This document shows positions 1 through 8,131 of a stretch of DNA of 30,939 bases, piece after piece. How positions within the stretch are numbered: position 1 is the first letter of the stretch; every line of letters starts with the position of its first letter. Under the pieces are notes generated by a model, which did no database searches, was not told the origin of the DNA, and worked only from the letters and a program-made list of their open reading frames with translations. The stretch is from positions 1-30,939 of the forward strand of contig JBKJKJ010000485.1 in NCBI GenBank assembly GCA_046597455.1. The letters are read 5' to 3'. The position numbers and the translations under genes are program-made. This stretch comes from JAQGMV01 sp046597455. GTDB taxonomy: Bacteria; Pseudomonadota; Gammaproteobacteria; Burkholderiales; SG8-41.

Positions 1-1178
1 CGCGAAGTCGGGCGCAGGTTGCACACGCTCGCGGTGAATGCGTTGAAGGTGTGAGGGGGCTCGCCGAATCGGTCGAGCGAGATCGGCTGCACGTGATATT
101 CGAGATTCGCCGTGCGCTGCGAGGGATCGGATTTCACGAAAGCGCCCATCTGCGAAGGCGGCATGGTCATCGGACCGCTGCGCGTGCACGCGTACTGCCC
201 CGCCATCTTGCCTTTTTGCCACCACGAGCCCAGCAGCGTGTTGAGCGTGAGCGCATTCTTCACCTTGAAAGCCATGCGCAGCTGCAGGTGGTCGTGCAGG
301 TTTTCGCCGACGCCGGCCAGGTCGTGAGCGACGGCGATCCCGTGCTGCTGAAGCAGCGCCCCGGGGCCGACCCCCGAGAGCTGGAGCACCTGCGGACTGC
401 CGATCGCACCCGCGCAGAGGATGGTCTCGCGCTGCGCCTCGACGTACTGCTCTTCGCCCCCGCGATAGACCTCGACGCCGAGTACGCGGCGGCCCTCGAG
501 CCGCAGCTTTTTCACCAGGGCGCCGGTGATCACCGTGAGATTCGGCCGCTTCATCGCCGGACGCAGGAAGGCTTTCGCGGCACTCCATCGAACGCCGTTG
601 CGCTGGTTCACGTCGAAGCGCGATACGCCTTCGTTGTCGCCGCGGTTGAAGTCGTCGATCTTCGGGATACCGGTCTCGGCTGCCGCATTCGCGAACGCTT
701 CCAGGATCTCCCAGGTGAGTTTTGAACGCTCGACGCGAAGCTCGCCGCCCTGTCCGTGTTTTTCGTCAGCGCCGCGCCAGCTGTCTTCCGATTTCATGAA
801 AATCGGCAGCACGTTCTGCCACGCCCAGCCCGGGTCCCCGGTGAGCTGCGCCCACTCGTCGTAATCGCGCGCCTGTCCGCGCAGGTAAAGCATGGCGTTG
901 ATCGACGAGCTGCCGCCGAGCACACGTCCCCGCGGGTAATTGATCGAGCGGCCGTTGAGCCCCGCTTCAGGCTCGGTCTTGTAGCACCAGTCGGTGCGCT
1001 TGTTGCCGATGCAGTAGAGATAGCCCACGGGGATGTGGATCCACATCCAGTCGTCTTTTCCGCCGGCTTCGAGCAGCAGAACCGAGTTGGCGGGGTCGGC
1101 CGAGAGCCGGTTGGCGAGTACGCAGCCGGCCGTGCCGGCCCCGACGATGACGTAATCGAACGCGCCTATCGTGCGCAC
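1..1178 (-). CDS. GMC family FAD-dependent oxidoreductase (choline dehydrogenase-like), C-terminus cut by window edge
   Basis: The first 392 residues are present and the frame runs off the left edge; family members are usually about 530-560 aa. The N-terminus carries the FAD-binding Rossmann motif VGAGTAGCVLANRLS. Both GMC signatures follow: GRVLGGSSSINAMLYLRG and GAIGSPQVLQLSGVG. The catalytic His pair near the C-terminus lies outside the window. The start is a GTG at 1178, chosen because AAGGTGAG lies about 8 nt upstream and an in-frame TAA precedes it. The family oxidises alcohols or aldehydes with FAD. The gene is last in a run tctC-tctB-tctA-CMD-GMC with short gaps, so it probably acts on the imported substrate or a derivative. 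The family is clear; the substrate is unknown. Confidence 0.93.
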   Translation of the reverse strand, partial: MRTIGAFDYVIVGAGTAGCVLANRLSADPANSVLLLEAGGKDDWMWIHIPVGYLYCIGNKRTDWCYKTEPEAGLNGRSINYPRGRVLGGSSSINAMLYLRGQARDYDEWAQLTGDPGWAWQNVLPIFMKSEDSWRGADEKHGQGGELRVERSKLTWEILEAFANAAAETGIPKIDDFNRGDNEGVSRFDVNQRNGVRWSAAKAFLRPAMKRPNLTVITGALVKKLRLEGRRVLGVEVYRGGEEQYVEAQRETILCAGAIGSPQVLQLSGVGPGALLQQHGIAVAHDLAGVGENLHDHLQLRMAFKVKNALTLNTLLGSWWQKGKMAGQYACTRSGPMTMPPSQMGAFVKSDPSQRTANLEYHVQPISLDRFGEPPHTFNAFTASVCNLRPTS

Positions 1179-1215
1179 GGCTTGCTCACCTTAACTTTTC
1201 CCCCGCACACACCGC

Positions 1216-1785
1216 TCAAGCCACTTCCCCGTGCCCGCTCACATCAGGAAACGGCGGCGTGCGGTCCTTCTGCAAATCGACCTGCGCGCTGTTGAGGCAC
1301 ATTGCCAGCATCGAAAAGTATCCGACCGAGCCGATGAGATCGACCACACCCTGCTCGCCGAACAGCGCTTTAGCTTCAGCAAAAGTCGTGTCGCTCACGA
1401 AATGATTCTCCAGCACTTCCATGGCGAACGTATAGTAGACACGCTCGTCGTCGACTTTGAAATTCGGCTTCCGGTTCTCGGCGAGGTCTTTGATGACCTC
1501 ATCGGTGACGCCGGCGGCGCGCGCCTTGTCCACGTGCGCGTTCCACGAATACTGCGCGTCCCAGTACCGCGCGGTGACGAGGATGCCGAACTCGCGCAGC
1601 TTCTCCGGCAGCGCGCAGTCGAAGCGCATGTAGTTGCTGACCGCAGACACCTTGTCCATCAGCTCGGGGCTGTGCAGCCACACGCCGTATGGCCCCCCGA
1701 CGGTGATCCGACGCTCGGCGTGCTTGTCCCATGACTCGCGCTGGCGCGGGGTGAGTGTCTCGTGTCTCAGTTTCGGGAGTCTCAT
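1216..1785 (-). CDS. Carboxymuconolactone decarboxylase (CMD/AhpD-like) family protein
   Basis: A 189-aa all-helical protein of the CMD/AhpD superfamily. The core region ALPEKLREFGILVTARYW (about residues 58-75) followed by YSWNAHVDKA (79-88) corresponds to the conserved helix pair with Trp81 and His84. The CxxC of peroxidase-type AhpD is absent, so a redox peroxidase role is unlikely and a lyase or isomerase-like or structural role is more plausible. The ATG is supported by AAAGGA about 5 nt upstream. The gene sits 19 nt after tctA and 37 nt before the GMC oxidoreductase gene, so it is almost certainly co-transcribed with them. CMD-like proteins are frequent in aromatic and lactone catabolic clusters. 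The reaction here is unknown. Confidence 0.85.
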   Translation of the reverse strand: MRLPKLRHETLTPRQRESWDKHAERRITVGGPYGVWLHSPELMDKVSAVSNYMRFDCALPEKLREFGILVTARYWDAQYSWNAHVDKARAAGVTDEVIKDLAENRKPNFKVDDERVYYTFAMEVLENHFVSDTTFAEAKALFGEQGVVDLIGSVGYFSMLAMCLNSAQVDLQKDRTPPFPDVSGHGEVA

Positions 1786-1804
1786 GATTTCCTTTCGGTG
1801 AGCA

Positions 1805-3307
1805 TCAGATTTCGAGCACCTTCATCCGCGGCTTCATCCCCAGCCGGCTCAGCAGCGGCCACAACATGATGACGGCAACGACCGCCATGATCGTCGCGGC
1901 GATCGGGCGGGTGAAAAAGATCGAGAGGTCGGCGTGTGACATCTTCAAAGACTGACGCAGGGACACTTCCATCATTCCGCCCAGCACCAGCGCGAGCACC
2001 AGCGGCGCCAGGGGATAGTCCATTTTCTGCGCGACGTAGCCGAGCAGGCCGAAGGCGAGCATCAGCCACAGGTCCATCACGCTGTAGTTCACGCTGTAGA
2101 CGCCCACCAGACAGAAGATGGCGATCAGCGGCGCCAGCACGCGATACGGCACGCGCAGGATCGACACGAAGGCGGGCACGAACGCGATGTTGAGCACGAG
2201 CAGCATCACGTTGCCGATATACATCGAGGCGATCAGACCCCACACGAAATCAGGGTTTTTCGTGAACAGCAGCGGCCCGGGCTGAAGACTGAAGAGCGTC
2301 AGCACGCCGAGCAGCACCGCTGTCGTGCCGGAGCCCGGAATGCCGAGCGTGAGCAGCGGGATCATCGCGCCGCCGGTCGAGGCGTTATTGGCGGCTTCGG
2401 GCGACGCGACCCCTTCGATCATGCCGGTGCCGAATTTCTCCGGCGTTTTGGAAAGTTTCTTCTCCACGGCATAAGCCAGGAAAGTCGCGATCGTGGCGCC
2501 GGCGCCGGGCAGCACGCCGATCACGAAGCCGATCAGGCTCCCGCGCACGATCGGCATGGTGCTGTCCTTAAGCTCCTTCTTGCTGACGAGCATTTCGCGC
2601 AGCGTGGTCTTCATGATCTGAAGCTCGACCGGAGATTCGACCATGCCGAGCACGGCGCCAAGCCCGAACATGCCCACGGCGATCGGCAGGAAGCCGATGC
2701 CATCCATCAGCTCGAGGTTGCCGAACGTGAAGCGCTGCGTGCCGTCGAGAGGATCCAGACCGACCATCGCCAGGGCGAGTCCGATGAGCGCCATCGCATA
2801 GCCTTTCGCCCGCGACTTGCCGGTGAGGCCGCTGATTGCGGACAGACCGAGCAGCGTCAGCGCAAAATACTCGGGTGGACCGAAGCTCAGGGCGTAGGTC
2901 GCAATCGGGGGCGCCAGGATCGTCAGCATGACGACGCTGAACGTACCTGCGACGAAGGAGCCGATCGCCGCGATGGTCAGCGCCGGCCCTGCGCGTCCCT
3001 GCCGCGCCATGGCGTTGCCGTCGAGACACGTCATGAGCGAAGCCGATTCGCCCGGCACGTTCATCAGCACCGAGGTGATCGTGCCCCCGTACATGCAGCC
3101 GTAATAGATGCCGCACATGAGGATCATGGCCGAGATCGGATCCATCCCGAAAACGAGTGGGATGAGGATGGACAGGCCGGCGACCGGGCCTATTCCCGGC
3201 AGCGCGCCGATGAGCGTGCCCACGATGACGCCCAGCGTCACGACGAGCAGATTGATCGGACTCAGGGCAATGCCGAAGCCCATGCTCAGATTGCTAATGA
3301 AATCCAT
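1805..3307 (-). CDS. tctA: Tripartite tricarboxylate transporter large membrane subunit TctA
   Basis: A 500-aa protein of typical TctA length and strongly hydrophobic throughout, with around 10-12 predicted membrane helices. The N-terminal half has the conserved loop GALPGIGPVAGLSILIPL (about residues 34-51). A second related loop, IGVLPGAGATIATFLAY, lies mid-protein, reflecting the family's internal duplication. The protein is the secondary-transport channel that works with TctB and a periplasmic TctC to import carboxylates using an ion gradient. The ATG has a strong GGAGG 7 nt upstream. It follows tctB by 24 nt. The family is certain; the substrate cannot be told from TctA. Confidence 0.95.
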   Translation of the reverse strand: MDFISNLSMGFGIALSPINLLVVTLGVIVGTLIGALPGIGPVAGLSILIPLVFGMDPISAMILMCGIYYGCMYGGTITSVLMNVPGESASLMTCLDGNAMARQGRAGPALTIAAIGSFVAGTFSVVMLTILAPPIATYALSFGPPEYFALTLLGLSAISGLTGKSRAKGYAMALIGLALAMVGLDPLDGTQRFTFGNLELMDGIGFLPIAVGMFGLGAVLGMVESPVELQIMKTTLREMLVSKKELKDSTMPIVRGSLIGFVIGVLPGAGATIATFLAYAVEKKLSKTPEKFGTGMIEGVASPEAANNASTGGAMIPLLTLGIPGSGTTAVLLGVLTLFSLQPGPLLFTKNPDFVWGLIASMYIGNVMLLVLNIAFVPAFVSILRVPYRVLAPLIAIFCLVGVYSVNYSVMDLWLMLAFGLLGYVAQKMDYPLAPLVLALVLGGMMEVSLRQSLKMSHADLSIFFTRPIAATIMAVVAVIMLWPLLSRLGMKPRMKVLEI

Positions 3308-3331
3308 GCGAGCCTCCGGCGGCGGGCCGCG

Positions 3332-3796
3332 TCATGAGAGGAAAGTGAGCACGCCCTGGGGCAGCGGCACGTGCAGCCACACCGCGAAGACCACATACAG
3401 GCCGATCGCCGCCAGGATGGGGACTGTCGCGAGCGTTCGCCAAGATCGCACGCCCAGGCCGAAGACCACCGCAGCCATGAACAGCGTCGTCACGATCACG
3501 AAGCCCAGCTTGTCGAACAGAACCAGGGCGAGGGCGAGGGCGCCGAGCATGAGCGCGACCCGCCGCCAGCCGGCCGCGCCGGGCCACGATATCGCCTCCT
3601 GCAGCGCCACGCCGGGCCGTATGCCTTTTACCGCCAGCGTGAGGCCGGCGACGATGAGACCCACGGCGATCCACCGCGGCAGAAACCCGGGACCCGGAAC
3701 CTCCTCCAGGAAATACGCGAACTTCCAGGATTCGAGCAGCATCACGCTGCCGATCGCCGCGAACACGGCGCCCGCGACTGTTTCAGCCTTGTTCAT
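3332..3796 (-). CDS. tctB: Tripartite tricarboxylate transporter small membrane subunit TctB
   Basis: A 154-aa membrane protein with four hydrophobic segments at roughly residues 5-25, 38-58, 76-108 and 118-140, the TctB topology. The motif PGPGFLPRWIAVGLIVAGL in the second segment is typical of the family. The open frame extends further upstream to 3961, but that part overlaps tctC and reads as arginine-rich antisense-like sequence. The ATG at 3796 gives the expected length of about 150 aa. The ribosome-binding site is weak (ACAGG about 10 nt upstream). TctB is the accessory subunit of the TctA channel. It lies between tctC (38 nt gap) and tctA (24 nt gap). Confidence 0.9.
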   Translation of the reverse strand: MNKAETVAGAVFAAIGSVMLLESWKFAYFLEEVPGPGFLPRWIAVGLIVAGLTLAVKGIRPGVALQEAISWPGAAGWRRVALMLGALALALVLFDKLGFVIVTTLFMAAVVFGLGVRSWRTLATVPILAAIGLYVVFAVWLHVPLPQGVLTFLS

Positions 3797-3834
3797 TTTA
3801 GCAACCTGTCCCGACTGGTAAGTCCGACAGGCTG

Positions 3835-4812
3835 CTAGAGCTTGCCGATCGATTTGAGCAGCGTGGTGAGATTCTCCCGCTCCTCGGCCAGGTATTTCGC
3901 GTAGTCCGCGCCGCCGAGGAACTTCACCGTCATCATGTTCTTGTCCGCGTACTCCTTCCATTGCCTCGACTCGGTGATTTTTTTCATCATGCCGATGAGA
4001 AACTGCTCTTCGCTTTTACTGATGCCGGCCGGCGCCACCACCCCGCGCGCCGAACGCGAGACGACGTTGTAACCCGCCTCTTTCATCGTCGGCACGTTCT
4101 TCAGCGCCGGTATGCGCTCGTCGGCAAAGACCACCAGCGGCACGAGCTTGCCGGCTTCGACATACCCGGCGAGCTCGTTGGGGTTGCCCAGCGCGACTTC
4201 GACGTGCCCGCCCAGAATCGCCGCATTCACTTCTCCGCCGCTTTTGAAAGGAATGTAATTGAGCTTGATCTTGGCTGCAGATTCGATCATCGCAGCGACA
4301 TTGGCATCCGACCCCGCCGAACCCGTGCCGCCGACTTTCACCGAGCCCGCGGTTTTTCTCGATGCATTGATCACGTCCTGGATCGTCTTGTAGCCCGATT
4401 GCGGTGTGGCCACGATGAGCTGCGTGTCGATGAGCATGAGCGCGATGGGCGTGAAATCTTCAGGCGCGACCTGCATCTGCTTCTGCACGAAGCCATAGCT
4501 GAACGACTGGGTCGCCGTGGCGAGGGTATGTGCGTTTCCCTTGCGGGTTGCAAGATAGGTCCAGCCCAGCTGCCCCGAGGCGCCGGGCTTGTAGGTGATG
4601 GAGACCGGCTGGGGCGAGAGCTTTTCCTCCGAAATGATCTTCTTCATCATCTCGCCGGTGATGCCGCTGCCGCCCCCGGGCGCGAAGGGAACGATCAACT
4701 CGATCGGCCGCGTCGGAAAGCGACGGTCCTGGGCATCGGCAAGCTGTGGGGCCAGCGCGAAAAAGATGGTCGCGAGTGCGAAAAGAACGGCCAATCTCGG
4801 AGAACGGCTCAT
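3835..4812 (-). CDS. tctC: Bug/TctC-type periplasmic substrate-binding protein
   Basis: A 325-aa exported protein. Residues 1-27 form a Sec signal peptide (basic start, hydrophobic core, cleavage likely after LADA). The mature protein starts with the family signature PIELIVPFAPGGGSG, and the central region contains KVGGTGSAGSD and LNYIPFKSGGEVNAAILGGH, both typical of Bug proteins that clamp a carboxylate. The ATG is preceded by AAGAGGAG about 8 nt upstream. It is the first transporter gene of the operon, so it probably sets substrate specificity. In characterised Bug proteins ligands include citrate, dicarboxylates, aromatic acids and nicotinate; none can be chosen here. Confidence 0.94.
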   Translation of the reverse strand: MSRSPRLAVLFALATIFFALAPQLADAQDRRFPTRPIELIVPFAPGGGSGITGEMMKKIISEEKLSPQPVSITYKPGASGQLGWTYLATRKGNAHTLATATQSFSYGFVQKQMQVAPEDFTPIALMLIDTQLIVATPQSGYKTIQDVINASRKTAGSVKVGGTGSAGSDANVAAMIESAAKIKLNYIPFKSGGEVNAAILGGHVEVALGNPNELAGYVEAGKLVPLVVFADERIPALKNVPTMKEAGYNVVSRSARGVVAPAGISKSEEQFLIGMMKKITESRQWKEYADKNMMTVKFLGGADYAKYLAEERENLTTLLKSIGKL

Positions 4813-5296
4813 CAGTCAGGCTCCTCTTGAAAGACGTCGATTTTTGTTTGTGCCGTCAGACCTTACGGACTTCGGCCGATCGCGACCGGGCGCAACACGC
4901 GAAGGTGCGCCGCAGACGCCCGTCCCAGAGACGACGCAGTCGAGATGCTCGCTAAAGCGCATCCGCCTCCTCCTCTGTGCTTCCATGCAGGAAGCAAGCG
5001 TGTTGTTTTGTATTCGTTGGCTGACACGCCGCTCTTGATATTACCGCGGACGTCGCGGTCTTGCATCGTCGCTATCGCGATGTCCCAGGATGCGCCGCTC
5101 GATTCTGCCCGAATGGCATAATGCCCGGCTGCCTCGATGGTGCGGCCGACGGGTTCACGGGAGATGGAAGGCGCCGCGGGATGGTGATCTTAATAGACGC
5201 GGCGGTGACTGCTCGCGCGGGGCGCGAGCGCCGATGGCCGGTAGCGACCACACGGAGTCGGGTTGCGGCAGCGGTTCCTGCTACCTGTCTACCCGC
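4813..5296. other. Intergenic region upstream of tctC
   Basis: 484 bp separate tctC from the small membrane protein gene. Apart from the possible small ORF at 4816-4962 and the 17-nt inverted repeat at 4979-4995, I see no convincing gene on either strand. The other short frames are arginine-rich, lack Shine-Dalgarno sequences and show no recognisable family. The promoter of the tct operon presumably lies here, but I could not identify a convincing -35/-10 pair. No regulator gene adjoins the operon inside the window. Confidence 0.5.
4816..4962 (-). CDS. Candidate small ORF upstream of tctC (48 codons), unproven
   Basis: An ATG at 4962 is preceded by an unusually purine-rich Shine-Dalgarno tract, GAGGAGGAGG, with the ATG 3-7 nt downstream. 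It opens a 48-codon frame (MRFSEHLDCVV... ...RRLSRGA) whose TGA stop lies 3 nt before the tctC start codon. The peptide is basic and not hydrophobic, and I recognise no family. A short inverted repeat (GCTTCC-N5-GGAAGC, 4979-4995) lies just upstream of the Shine-Dalgarno tract. It could be a leader peptide coupled to tctC translation, or a chance purine run. Only the signal strength and placement argue for it. Confidence 0.3.
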   Translation of the reverse strand: MRFSEHLDCVVSGTGVCGAPSRVAPGRDRPKSVRSDGTNKNRRLSRGA

Positions 5297-5506
5297 TTAC
5301 CTCTGCGCGATCCTGCGGCAGGCAGCCACGATATACCCGTAGAGCTTGCTCAGCGCGTGTTCGATGCGCAGGAAGTGCAAAGCGGTTGCAAGACCCGGCG
5401 CAGCCAACAGCAAAGTGACGAGCAAAGCGATTGCGCCCAGGCACAGCACGAAAGTGGGATCGGCGACGTCCGGGCTTGCAGTAGCGATGCCTTCGACGAA
5501 TGACAT
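5297..5506 (-). CDS. Small single-span membrane protein, unknown function
   Basis: A 69-aa protein starting MSFVEGIATASPDVADP, followed by one strong membrane segment at about residues 18-46 (FVLCLGAIALLVTLLLAAPG) and a basic cytoplasmic-looking tail ending CRRIAQR. The ATG at 5506 is chosen over a longer in-frame extension because GGGAGAGG lies 4-6 nt upstream and the hydrophobic pattern begins right after it. It is 213 bp downstream of the cupin gene and 334 bp upstream of the possible tct leader ORF on the same strand, so it may be monocistronic. I recognise no family. The good ribosome-binding site and clean topology make it a likely real gene. Confidence 0.6.
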   Translation of the reverse strand: MSFVEGIATASPDVADPTFVLCLGAIALLVTLLLAAPGLATALHFLRIEHALSKLYGYIVAACRRIAQR

Positions 5507-5719
5507 GTCCCTCTCCCCCGTGTGCTGACCATCCAGGTGACCTGCGGCGCGCAGGCGTCGTGCGGAGCGGCACGGGGCGCACATCTGATGATCGGGCGCC
5601 CTCGCAGCCCACGATCACACAGTAGCACCTCAATATCGCAGCCGTGTCTCGCGAGCCCGGCAATCCGCTCGCGGCGCGCCGACGCCGGGCCGGGCGCTCC
5701 GGTCGCATCGCAGACGCAT

Positions 5720-6133
5720 TTACGCGAGCGGACGCGGGCCCACCCGCCAGCCGCTGATATCGAAATCCTCGGGCACCGCGAGTATCAGGCTTCTGCGCGG
5801 CCCGATGAGCTCGCGTGAAGAATGCCCTTCGCCGGCGAGGTCTTCGGCGAGGAGCACGTCGCCGGGGCCAAAAGCGCGGGCGGAGCCGTCGCCGACCCTG
5901 ATCTCGACTGCGCCGCTCAGCGTGATGACGAACTGGCGCCGCGGCGGGGTGTGGAACTCGTCCGAGCCTTCGAGCGGGTTTTCGCGGAACACGAAACCCG
6001 TCACGGGGATCGTTTCCGATTTCAGCGAGAAGAGCGAGCCCAGGCGGAATTCGCCCATCGGGACGACGAGATCCTCGAAGTGGCTGCGCTGATCCTTGCC
6101 GGTGTAGACGCGAACGACTTTTGTCGTGGCCAT
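5720..6133 (-). CDS. Cupin-fold protein
   Basis: A 137-aa single-domain protein with the double-stranded beta-helix pattern. A strand-rich first motif, HTPPRRQFVITLSGAVEI (about residues 61-78), is followed by the turn FGPGDVLLAEDLAGEGHSSR (about 88-107), matching cupin motifs 1 and 2. His61 and His103 could be metal ligands, but the full canonical HxH-E-H set is not obvious, so a metal enzyme versus a sensor role is open. The ATG has AGGA 7 nt upstream. It follows the ThDP enzyme gene by 39 nt on the same strand and is probably co-transcribed with it, which suggests a role in the same pathway. Confidence 0.85.
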   Translation of the reverse strand: MATTKVVRVYTGKDQRSHFEDLVVPMGEFRLGSLFSLKSETIPVTGFVFRENPLEGSDEFHTPPRRQFVITLSGAVEIRVGDGSARAFGPGDVLLAEDLAGEGHSSRELIGPRRSLILAVPEDFDISGWRVGPRPLA

Positions 6134-6172
6134 GGTGTTCCTACCCTCCCGTTGTCTCGCCGTCCCCCGACA

Positions 6173-7918
6173 TCATTTCTTGCCTTCGAATACCGTGATG
6201 GGCGGATAGGCCCGCGGATCGATCATGACGTCGATCACGGACGTGACGTCGGACGCACGCGCCCGATCGAGCGCAGCCCTGAATTCGGCCGGCTGCTCGA
6301 CCCGTATGCCCACGCATCCGCACGCTCGCGCAATCGCGGCGTGATCCACCGGCGCGAGCTGGCAGGCATCGGTGTGGTCGCCATAAAGCACGTCCTCGGC
6401 GTGCCACTGGTAGCCGAGGATCTGGTTGTTGAGCACGATCACCGTGACTTTGACGCCGAGACGCTTCGCCGTTTCCAGCTCGGCCCACACGTGAGCAAAA
6501 CCGCCGTCGCCGGTGAGGCAGAACACTTCGCGCGCCGGATGGGCCACCTTGGCCCCGATGGCTGCGGGCAGACCCCAGCCGAGCCCCGCCAGCCCGCGCC
6601 CGGCCAGGAAACGCATCCCCGCGCGTTGCGCGGTCAGATAGTTGGCTGTCCAGATCGCCGAGTAGCTCGCATCGGAGACGACCATCGCCTCCGGCGTGAG
6701 GATGGCGTTCAACTCGTGCATGAGCCGCTCGGGACGGATGGGCACCGCGTCGGCTTCCGACACACTCTGCGCCTCTTCACGGAAAGCGAGTCGGGCTGCG
6801 GCGATTCTGTCGGCCAGCGCGCCACGCGCGCCGCGCCGCTTGCCGAGGTCCTGCTTCTCCAGCGCCTCGTTCAACGCCGTGAGCGTAAGCTTCGCGTCGC
6901 CCACGAGACGCAGCGCTTCGTAGTTGCGCCCCACTTCCTGCCCATCGACATCGATGTGGATGTAGCGGGCCGTCTTCGGAAACAGCGTCCACGAATCGGT
7001 GCCGTTCTGGTTGGTGCGCGCGCCGACGAACAGGATCACGTCGGCCTCGTCGACGAGCCCGCGCAGGTGGCGGGCCATCCCTCGCGTGCCCATGAAGTAG
7101 CCGATCATGCCGACCGCAAGCGGATGCGTCTCGTCGACGGCGCCTTTGCCCATGCTGGACGTGGCAACCGGCAGCGCCGCAGTTTCCTGAAGCCGGGCCA
7201 GCGCTTCGTAGGCGCCGGACAGGTGCACGCCGCCGCCCGCGACGACGAGCGGGTGCGACGCACGCGCGAGCAGCCCGGCAGCTTCGTCGATGCGCCCGGG
7301 ATCGGCGATGCAGCGGTCGAGCGGATAGGTGCCCAGGCCGGCAACGCGGGTTTCCTGCATGAGCTCGGGCTTCGCGGCCTCGAGCAGCAGATCCTGCGGC
7401 ACGAGCAACACCGCAGGACCGGGGCGTCCGCTCGCCGCGGCGGTGAAAGCCATGTCGACGTAGTCTTCGATGCGCGAAATCTCGCTCACGCGACGCACCC
7501 ACTTCGCGCAGCCGCGGAAGACGTCGAAATGATCGAGCTCCTGGAATGCGTTCTTGTCGGTCTGGTTGCGGCGCACATCCTGCACGATGGCGACGATCGG
7601 CACCGAGGCTTTGTACGCTTCGGCCAGCGCCGGCGCGAGCAGCACAGCGGCGGGACCGTTCTGCGCGGTCACCACCGCGACCTTGTTCGACGCGCGCGCA
7701 TAGCCGTCCGCCATCGCGCCGCCGGCGTTTTCAGTGCGGTACGCGATCTGGCGAATGCCGAGCTCGGGCGTGACGAGATAAAGCGCCGAGGGCAGGCTTT
7801 GCCCGAACATCAATTCGACGCCGTGGCGCTTCAACGCGCGCGCGACGAGGTGCGCACCGCAGGGCGTCGCAAGCGTGTGCCGAATGGTCTGTTTCGCGAT
7901 ATCGGAGACGGTATTCAT
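6173..7918 (-). CDS. Thiamine diphosphate-dependent enzyme, acetolactate synthase-like
   Basis: A 581-aa protein with the three-domain ThDP fold: N-terminal pyrimidine-binding domain, central domain and C-terminal pyrophosphate domain. The catalytic glutamate is in RTENAGGAMADGYARA (Glu63). The cofactor motif runs GDG at about 470 to NN at about 497, the standard spacing. The family includes acetolactate synthase, sulfoacetaldehyde acetyltransferase, benzoylformate decarboxylase and oxalyl-CoA decarboxylase; I cannot choose among them. The ATG at 7918 is used because GAAGGA lies about 10 nt upstream. The open frame continues to 8128, but that part has no Shine-Dalgarno sequence and overlaps the divergent gene. 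No small regulatory subunit is nearby, which argues against biosynthetic IlvB. Confidence 0.9.
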   Translation of the reverse strand: MNTVSDIAKQTIRHTLATPCGAHLVARALKRHGVELMFGQSLPSALYLVTPELGIRQIAYRTENAGGAMADGYARASNKVAVVTAQNGPAAVLLAPALAEAYKASVPIVAIVQDVRRNQTDKNAFQELDHFDVFRGCAKWVRRVSEISRIEDYVDMAFTAAASGRPGPAVLLVPQDLLLEAAKPELMQETRVAGLGTYPLDRCIADPGRIDEAAGLLARASHPLVVAGGGVHLSGAYEALARLQETAALPVATSSMGKGAVDETHPLAVGMIGYFMGTRGMARHLRGLVDEADVILFVGARTNQNGTDSWTLFPKTARYIHIDVDGQEVGRNYEALRLVGDAKLTLTALNEALEKQDLGKRRGARGALADRIAAARLAFREEAQSVSEADAVPIRPERLMHELNAILTPEAMVVSDASYSAIWTANYLTAQRAGMRFLAGRGLAGLGWGLPAAIGAKVAHPAREVFCLTGDGGFAHVWAELETAKRLGVKVTVIVLNNQILGYQWHAEDVLYGDHTDACQLAPVDHAAIARACGCVGIRVEQPAEFRAALDRARASDVTSVIDVMIDPRAYPPITVFEGKK

Positions 7919-7949
7919 GGGGGTGTTTTCCTTCGCAGCGACGCCGCAT

Positions 7950-7977
7950 CGTATACGCCGCCGCGCGGTCGTGTCCA
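7950..7977 (-). promoter_or_regulatory. Candidate sigma-70 promoter for the ThDP enzyme gene
   Basis: On the minus strand TGGACA (7972-7977) is followed after 16 nt by TATACG (7950-7955); an alternative -10, TACGAT, gives an 18-nt spacer. It lies 32 nt upstream of the ATG at 7918, within the 213-bp divergent gap to the dioxygenase gene. The match is partial. Confidence 0.3.
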
Positions 7978-8131
7978 TCCGGGGTCCGCGATCTGTATCA
8001 TTGCAGTCCCGCAGGCCCGCGACGCGTCGAGGCGGTTGACCCTGAATGACGGCACACAGTAACGACATGACTGAATTCCACGCTTCGTGGGCGGCGCAGC
8101 TCATCGGCACGTTCGACTCGAAGGGCATGGG

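Noticed and set aside
4863..5066. 67-codon minus-strand frame upstream of tctC
   Set aside because: It has no Shine-Dalgarno sequence, a low-complexity arginine/serine-rich translation, and overlaps a better-supported small ORF.
5822..8062. Plus-strand open frame of about 746 codons
   Set aside because: It is antisense to the cupin and ThDP enzyme genes, which have clear family motifs. Its composition is shadow-like.
6173..8128. Longer start for the ThDP enzyme at 8128
   Set aside because: The extra 70 residues are not family-like and overlap the dioxygenase promoter region; ATG 7918 has a Shine-Dalgarno sequence.
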